Assembly: GCA_025359585.1 (NCBI GenBank)
Contig: JANYFX010000555.1
Coordinates: 1 to 6,541 of the forward strand
Source: Rhizobacter sp.
GTDB taxonomy: Bacteria > Pseudomonadota > Gammaproteobacteria > Burkholderiales > Burkholderiaceae_C
Direction of reading: 5' to 3'
Length of the DNA: 6,541 nt
Shown in pieces: positions 5,679-6,541 of the stretch. Within the stretch, counting starts at the first letter, position 1; every line of letters begins with the position of its first letter. A model generated the notes under the pieces. That model did not search any database, was not told where the DNA came from, and saw nothing but the letters and a program-made list of their open reading frames with translations. The position numbers and the translations under genes were made by a program.

Positions 5679-6541
5679 ATGGCCCAGAACCACAACCTCT
5701 TCAGCGCACTGCGCACGGCGTTCCCGAAAGACCTGGACGCCACCGCCATCGAAACCGGCGACGGCCCGCTGCTGCATTACACGTGGCGCGACCTTGACCG
5801 CGCCACCGCGCGCATCGCCAACCTGCTGGTTTCGCTCGGCCTGCCGGCCGGCGCGCGCGTGGCGGTGCAGACCGAAAAGTCGGTCGAAGCATTGATGCTT
5901 TATCTCGCCGTGCTGCGTGCGGGTTATGTGTACCTGCCACTCAACACCGCCTACCAGGGCAGCGAGATCGAATACTTCATCGGCAACGCCGAGCCGAGCG
6001 TGGTGGTGTGCTCGGGCAAGAACTTCGGCTGGGTCAGCAAGATCGCGTTCAAGGCCGGCACAGACCACGTGTTCACGCTCAACGAAGACAGAACCGGCAG
6101 CCTGCTCGACCGCGCCACACCGCGCAGCGACGAGCACACGCCTGCGCACAAAGCGGCCGACGACCTGGCCGCGATTCTGTACACCAGCGGCACGACCGGG
6201 CGCAGCAAGGGCGCGATGCTGAGCCACGGCAACCTGCTCAGCAACGCCCGCATGCTGAAGGATTACTGGGGCTGGCAGGCCGGCGATGTGCTGATCCACG
6301 CGCTGCCGATCTTCCATGTGCACGGCCTGTTCGTGGCCACGCACGCCGCGCTGCTGAACGGCAGCAAGATGATCTGGCTCGACAAGTTCGATCCGAAAAC
6401 CGTGATCGCCCGCCTGCCCGACGCCACCGTCTTCATGGGCGTGCCCACCCTGTATGTGCGCCTGCTCGGCGAAGCGGCGTTCACGCAAGAGACCTGTCGC
6501 CACATGCGCCTGTTCATCAGCGGCTCGGCGCCCTTGCTGAT
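5679..6541 (+). CDS. matB: Malonyl-CoA synthetase (malonate-CoA ligase), 3' end cut by window
   Basis: The first 287 codons of an acyl-CoA synthetase of the ANL superfamily, which makes malonyl-CoA from malonate, CoA and ATP through a malonyl-AMP intermediate. Full-length MatB proteins have about 500 residues, so roughly the last two fifths, including the hinge and C-terminal lysine, lie outside. The phosphate-binding loop YTSGTTGRSKGAML is at 168-181. Stretches typical of MatB rather than of general acyl-CoA synthetases are AVQTEKSVEALMLYLAVLRAG (within 62-82), VYLPLNTAY (84-92), DDLAAILYTSG (161-171), LIHALPIFHVHGLF (205-218), MGVPTLYVRLL (253-263) and HMRLFISGSAPLL (275-287). The frame is open to the window end. 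Purine-rich AAAGAGAG at 5664-5671 precedes ATG 5679 by seven bases. The gap from the crotonase gene is 26 bases, consistent with one operon. MatB enzymes often also accept methylmalonate. Confidence 0.95.
   Translation, partial: MAQNHNLFSALRTAFPKDLDATAIETGDGPLLHYTWRDLDRATARIANLLVSLGLPAGARVAVQTEKSVEALMLYLAVLRAGYVYLPLNTAYQGSEIEYFIGNAEPSVVVCSGKNFGWVSKIAFKAGTDHVFTLNEDRTGSLLDRATPRSDEHTPAHKAADDLAAILYTSGTTGRSKGAMLSHGNLLSNARMLKDYWGWQAGDVLIHALPIFHVHGLFVATHAALLNGSKMIWLDKFDPKTVIARLPDATVFMGVPTLYVRLLGEAAFTQETCRHMRLFISGSAPLL

Noticed and set aside
5574..6503. A 309-codon - strand open frame opposite matB
   Set aside because: It lies antisense to a clear MatB reading frame with the ANL phosphate-binding loop and has no recognisable domain.

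Overview
The window looks like high-GC betaproteobacterial DNA, most likely from Burkholderiales of the Leptothrix/Rubrivivax/Roseateles kind. Three things point there: strong G/C preference at third codon positions, a PEP-CTERM surface-sorting tail at the left edge, and a Bug-type (tripartite tricarboxylate transporter) solute-binding protein, a family greatly expanded in these bacteria. The genus is an inference.

Layout: (1) Bases 1-137 are the 3' end of a PEP-CTERM protein gene on the + strand, followed by one hairpin over its stop codon and then a strong intrinsic terminator. (2) Bases 206-1705 on the - strand encode a sigma-54-dependent activator (PAS sensor, AAA+ ATPase, Fis-type helix-turn-helix). 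It converges on the PEP-CTERM gene and diverges from everything to its right. (3) Bases 1706-1853 are a divergent control region with a conspicuous A/T-rich island (about 1817-1848) holding repeated TTGTA half-sites and a 13-bp palindrome. (4) From 1854 to the right edge runs one tightly packed + strand operon: GntR/FCD regulator (MatR-like), malonyl-CoA decarboxylase (MatA), Bug-type periplasmic binding protein, an enoyl-CoA hydratase/isomerase superfamily protein, and the first 287 codons of malonyl-CoA synthetase (MatB), cut by the window end.

Together the right-hand genes form a malonate-use operon. The binding protein would capture malonate (or a related dicarboxylate) in the periplasm, MatB would activate it to malonyl-CoA, and MatA would decarboxylate that to acetyl-CoA. 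MatR would be the autoregulated, malonate-responsive switch. Two parts differ from the textbook matRABC cluster of rhizobia. No MatC carrier is visible and a Bug binding protein sits inside the operon instead. A crotonase-fold enzyme lacking one of the two canonical hydratase glutamates is inserted between the transporter gene and matB. The core pathway is known; these additions and the double-regulator arrangement deserve a second look. I see no mobile element, RNA gene or CRISPR array.
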